Origin: Struthio camelus
Lineage: Eukaryota; Chordata; Aves; Struthioniformes; Struthionidae
Assembly: GCF_040807025.1 (NCBI RefSeq)
Contig: NC_090967.1
Coordinates: forward strand, 184,001-248,000
Direction of reading: 5' to 3'
Length of the DNA stretch: 64,000 nucleotides
Shown: positions 60,599 to 64,000 of the stretch, piece after piece
Layout of the letters: every line of letters begins with the position of its first letter
How positions within the stretch are numbered: position 1 is the first letter of the stretch
Position numbers and translations under genes: made by a program
Notes under the pieces: generated by a model
Seen by the model: the letters and a program-made list of their open reading frames with translations, nothing else
Told to the model about the DNA's origin: nothing
Databases searched by the model: none

Positions 60599-60735
60599 TT
60601 TCGGGCTGTGCGAGGCGAGGGCAGGCAGACGGACAGACGGACCGGGCACGGCTGGACCCTGGACCCCGAAGTGGGCTTGTCTCCGACGCTGCTGCGAGTC
60701 CCAGCGCCTGCTCTGCGTCGCAGGGCCAACGGGCG

Positions 60736-60743
60736 CTTTTATT
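60736..60743 (-). promoter_or_regulatory. SMIM24: TATA-like element of the SMIM24-like promoter
   Basis: On the - strand the sequence reads CCCAATAAAAGCG, an AATAAAAG TATA-type box about 140 bp upstream of the ATG, implying a start site near 60705-60710. It also contains a CCAAT-like word. Confidence 0.45.
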
Positions 60744-60768
60744 GGGCTCAAGAGGGCAAGTGCCACCA

Positions 60769-60782
60769 ACTGCCATGGCAAC
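60769..60782. promoter_or_regulatory. SMIM24: X-box-like palindrome upstream of the SMIM24-like TATA element
   Basis: ACTGCCATGGCAAC matches the RFX X-box GTTGCCATGGCAAC except at the outer bases. It sits 26 bp upstream of the TATA-like box, a plausible promoter position. Confidence 0.4.
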
Positions 60783-60783
60783 G

Positions 60784-61365
60784 GGGTTTCTTTAACTCGT
60801 GGGAGGTGGCATCTCACCCCTGCTGGGCTCCACCACCAGCACCCTTGGGACACCCTTGGGGCACCCTGCTGGGGACCATGGGGCATGGCAGGGAGCCCCA
60901 GGCTGGGGTGGGTCCTCTGGGGCAAGCCCCAGGCACCCAGCACCTGCCCCCCGGGCACCTGCCCCAATGTGCTGACGAGGTGCAGGGTCCTGACTGCAGT
61001 GGGGAGGGGAAGCACTGGAATAGAGAGGCTTGAAAGGATGGGAGAGACTTGGTGTACTGGGAGAAGAGGATGGATGGTGGTCATGTGTCCACCCCAGGCA
61101 GCGGAACATGGCCACCAGGAGATGCCCACATGCCAGCTCACAGTGCTGCTTGGGAGCAGCCTGGTTTGGGGTCAGAGTATAAAGATTTGGGGCTTCTCTT
61201 TCTTTCTCCTTTAGAAACACAGCTTTTTGTCCTAAAGCCCAGGAGGGCAGGATTTGCTCCTGGGGGGCTCAGGTCTCTTCTGGGGCTCAGCGTCAGCTTG
61301 CAGGCACTCAGCCCTGGTATTGGGGAAGCTCTTGGCCCATGGGGCCTGCCACCATCTCTAGTGGG
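60784..61365. other. Upstream flank of the SMIM24-like gene
   Basis: Unique GC-rich sequence with no exon, array or element I can name. Confidence 0.6.
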
Positions 61366-61653
61366 CGATAGGTGGGTGGACAGGTGGATGGACAGATGGA
61401 CAAATAGATGGATGGATGGATGATGGCCAAATGGGTGGGTAGACAGACGGACGAATGGATGGGTGGGTGGATGGATGGGTGGGTGGGTGGCTGGGTAGAT
61501 GGATGGATGGACAGATGGATAGGTAGATTGGATGGGTGGACAGATGGATGGGCAGATGGATGGATGGATGAGGGGGGATGGAGGGATGGATAGATGTATG
61601 GACAGATGGGTAGACAGGTGAACAGATGGATAGAGGGATGGACAGATAGATGA
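61366..61653 (+). repeat. (GGAT/GGTG)n tetranucleotide tract
   Basis: About 290 bp of GATG, GGTG and GACA tetramers. It is a simple repeat upstream of the SMIM24-like gene. Confidence 0.95.
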
Positions 61654-62659
61654 GGGAATCTCCATCCTGCCTGGTGCCCCTGTCCTATTCCCTCCCCTCT
61701 GCCCCATGTTGGCATGGGACCTGGTAGAGCAATGGGGCTCCAGCAGGTCCGAGGCAGTATCCCGTCCTCACGGACACGGCCCCTGCCCTACCAGGCCCTG
61801 GGGAAGGGGCACCATGCTGGGACAGGGGCCATTCCCAGGGTGGGCAATGCTGGGGCACCCACTGCTGCCCCCCCCCCCACCAACGCCAGCTGCCGGGGGC
61901 AGGTGGACAGTGGGGCTGAGGTGGGGCGGGGCACCCTGGAGCCATGGGCACCCACGGCTGCCCCACTGGGGCAAACGAGGGGTTGCCCAGTTTGAACCCC
62001 AGTGCCAGCGGGAGCCCCCTGCCAGAGCTCACCCAGTGGATGCCTCTGCCCATCACATGCCCAGGGAGTGGCAGGCACCCATAAAGAGCTAAATATTAAT
62101 AATGTTATCGCAAGACCTTGGCAGAGCGACTGGGGTGGCAAGCAGCTCCGCTCTGCCAGACAGGGACAGCCGCTGCTGCTGGGGCTGTGTCCCCTGCGCT
62201 CACCGCAGCCTCTACGGGGCGCAGGGGGAAACTGAGGCACCATGTGGCATGGAGCTGCCTGGCCTGGCAGGGGGGAAGCCAGTGCTGCAGCACTGCCAGG
62301 GCCTCAGGAGCCCCAAGGCTGGAGTCTGGACTTGGGCAGGGCTGCTGTGCCCGCAGCGATGGGGCCCACAGAGGGGAGCCCGGGGTCCCCACCGGAGCCC
62401 CTGCCCTGGTTTAAGGCAGATGAGAGAGGTCCATATGAAGCAGCCCCAAACATGGTTGCCCCCCCCCCCGACCCCAGCCCTAAAGGGGTTTGTGGCAGCT
62501 TTGCCCCCCCTCCCCCCCCCAGCTGGCTTTGGGAGCATCCATGGGTGCGACTGAGCTCTGCCCTATCTGCAGGGGGCACAGCTCAGCAGTGTCCAGGGCA
62601 TGGATCAGGCACGGTGCAGCAGCAGCCAGGGCCAGCGCTGACACAGAGAGAGAGCACGC
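61654..62659. other. Unique GC-rich sequence between repeats
   Basis: It contains a poly(C) run near 61868-61880, a short AT-rich word 'gctaaatattaataatgtta' at about 62088 and a MIR-like core at 62224. No gene was recognised. Confidence 0.6.
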
Positions 62660-63160
62660 ATATGTGTGTGTGCATTTGTTTGTGTGCCTGCCTGCTGGTG
62701 TGTATCTGTACATCTCGCTGTGTCGATGTGTGTCTGTACACGTGTGCGTCTGTGTTGGTGTGCACACACATCTGCACATGCGTGCGTGCATCTGTGCTTG
62801 TATCTGTGCGGGTGACAGTGCCCAACTGCATGTCCCTGTGTGTCGCTGCATGTGGCTATGCAAGTCTGTGTTCACGTGTGCATCTGTGTTTCCATGCATT
62901 TCCATGTGCATGCCTGTGTCTACACACGCATGTGGGCATGCATGTTTAGTGTGTATGCTTGTGTGTTTCCATGCATGCCTGTGTATATGTCCCTTCCATG
63001 TGTGTTAATACACATAAGCAACCGGTCATACGTGCGCATGTTCACGTGTGTCGCTGTGCTCGTGCGCATGCCCATTAGTCTGTACCTGAGCCCTTGCGCC
63101 TTGTGCCTCTGCAGGTGGTTGCGTGTGCATGCCTGTGTCTGCCCGTGCTGCTGCACAGCC
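62660..63160 (+). repeat. TG-rich degenerate microsatellite tract
   Basis: About 500 bp of TGTG, TGCATG and CGTGTG words with interruptions. It is the strand-mirror in character of the CA tract at 38190-38880. Confidence 0.9.
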
Positions 63161-63422
63161 ATGCACGCCTGCCCACTTGCGTGTGACAGGACACTAGACC
63201 TCTCCAGCGATGCTGGTGCCCATTGAGCCACGGCACATCCAGGGACCGCATCCTGCAGGGAGCAGGGGCTCCGCAGGCCTGAGCAAACCCCACAGCTGGC
63301 CCGGCTCTGTGCTGCGAGTGTGGCTTTCCCTGGCACAGGCTGAGAGGTGGCACGGTCCCAACCACCACCACGTGCACGCACTTGTCACATAGGGGACAAC
63401 AACCTGGGCTCAGCTGGACTGC

Positions 63423-63428
63423 TTTATT
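63423..63428 (-). terminator. Polyadenylation signal AATAAA of the right-edge gene
   Basis: Read on the - strand, CTCAATAAAGCAGTCC carries a canonical signal about 400 bp after the stop at 63825. It is followed by a GTTGTTG-containing stretch, as expected for a 3' end. Confidence 0.7.
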
Positions 63429-63824
63429 GAGGGGGGCAGCTTGGTACAAGCCCCGAGGAAAGGGACGGGCTGTGCCAAGGACTGCACTGCCCTGGCACCG
63501 CCTGCGGGTGCACGGGGCTGCCGGTGCTGGTGCAGCCTTCCCCCGCTCTTACCCATCATGCAGGGTGAGCAGGCGGGCAGTTTCCCATGCTCGGGCCGGG
63601 GTGCAGCAGCAGGGTGAGTGGACAGGCGCGTGGACACCGGGTGCTGCATCACGTGAGTCTGATGGCTCCCAGGTCCCAAACTGCCGGCTGGACGCGGGAC
63701 ACCGGGGGCGCGTGTCCCTGAGCCGGGCCCCGCTCTGACTGCCAGACACCGCTGCCAGCACAGACTCGCAGCAAGCGGCCTCGGGTTTCTGCAGGTCCCA
63801 GCGGTCATGGGGCGTCCCCGAGCC

Positions 63825-64000
63825 CTAGAAGAGCCTCTTCTTGCGGGAGTCCGCAAAGGAGATAGAGTTACGCGGCGTGGCCGAGGGCAGCACCGGGGGC
63901 ATTTCCATGCCTGGCAGGGCTCCAGTGCCTTCGCCCCCCTGCTCCTCCACTGCCACGGCCCCGTCCTCCTCCGGCCACTCTACATCCAGGACGTTCCCTT
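63825..64000 (-). CDS. C-terminal 57 codons of an unidentified gene (partial)
   Basis: From the window edge the - strand reads GNVLDVEWPEEDGAVAVEEQ, then GGEGTGALPGMEMPPVLPSA and TPRNSISFADSRKKRLF before TAG. The first two bases belong to a codon outside the window. The segment is acidic, then Pro-rich, then basic. No membrane segment or known domain is visible in this part. The RKKRLF end fits a cyclin-docking RxL-type motif, or a basic tail. It is accepted as coding because the frame stays open to the edge and a polyadenylation signal follows at the right distance. In human the next gene is DOHH, whose C-terminus does not match from memory. I do not recognise the gene. Confidence 0.6.
   Translation of the reverse strand, partial: GNVLDVEWPEEDGAVAVEEQGGEGTGALPGMEMPPVLPSATPRNSISFADSRKKRLF

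Noticed and set aside
57935..61033. 1032-codon open frame on the + strand
   Set aside because: It runs through the 10-bp array and antisense through all four SMIM24-like exons. Open because of GC content and a 10-bp unit without stops.

Overview
The window is GC-rich vertebrate genomic DNA. It has spliced genes with GT-AG introns, many CpG-dense stretches, very few recognisable transposons and an unusual load of GC-rich minisatellites. That composition suggests a sauropsid, most likely a bird microchromosome; a crocodilian is not excluded. The species call is an inference. The gene identities and order (NFIC, then a SMIM24-type gene on the opposite strand) match the vertebrate NFIC-SMIM24 neighbourhood, human 19p13.3 in my memory.

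Layout. 1-11704 is sequence upstream of NFIC exon 2 (intron 1 and/or 5' flank); I could not find the short exon 1. NFIC runs on the + strand. Exon 2 (11705-12236) encodes the DNA-binding domain. Intron 2 (18.8 kb) holds minisatellites, a 650-bp polypyrimidine tract and a strong CpG island with clustered YY1-type motifs. Exons 3 to 10 follow (31005-44069). A 14.3-kb... more precisely a 4.5-kb intron 10 contains a 1.4-kb array of a 63-bp repeat. Exon 11 (48581) carries the last five codons, and a long 3'UTR extends to about 56245. The ten exons join in frame into 501 codons, close to the full NFIC length.

The 56.25-59.06 kb intergenic space is almost wholly tandem repeats. On the - strand, four exons (60598-59495) encode a 103-residue single-pass membrane protein of the SMIM24/PDZK1IP1 type with a signal peptide and a C-terminal PDZ ligand. 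At the right edge, 64000-63825 (-) is the last coding part of an unidentified gene with its polyadenylation signal at 63423-63428.

NFIC is a transcription factor and the SMIM24-like protein a small membrane protein. They are convergent neighbours and I see no functional coupling beyond shared termination space. The most notable non-genic features are a dispersed MIR-like core motif (16 copies), mirror-image G-rich repeats beyond the two convergent genes, predicted long RNA duplexes in the NFIC 3'UTR, and a YY1 motif cluster in the intron 2 CpG island.
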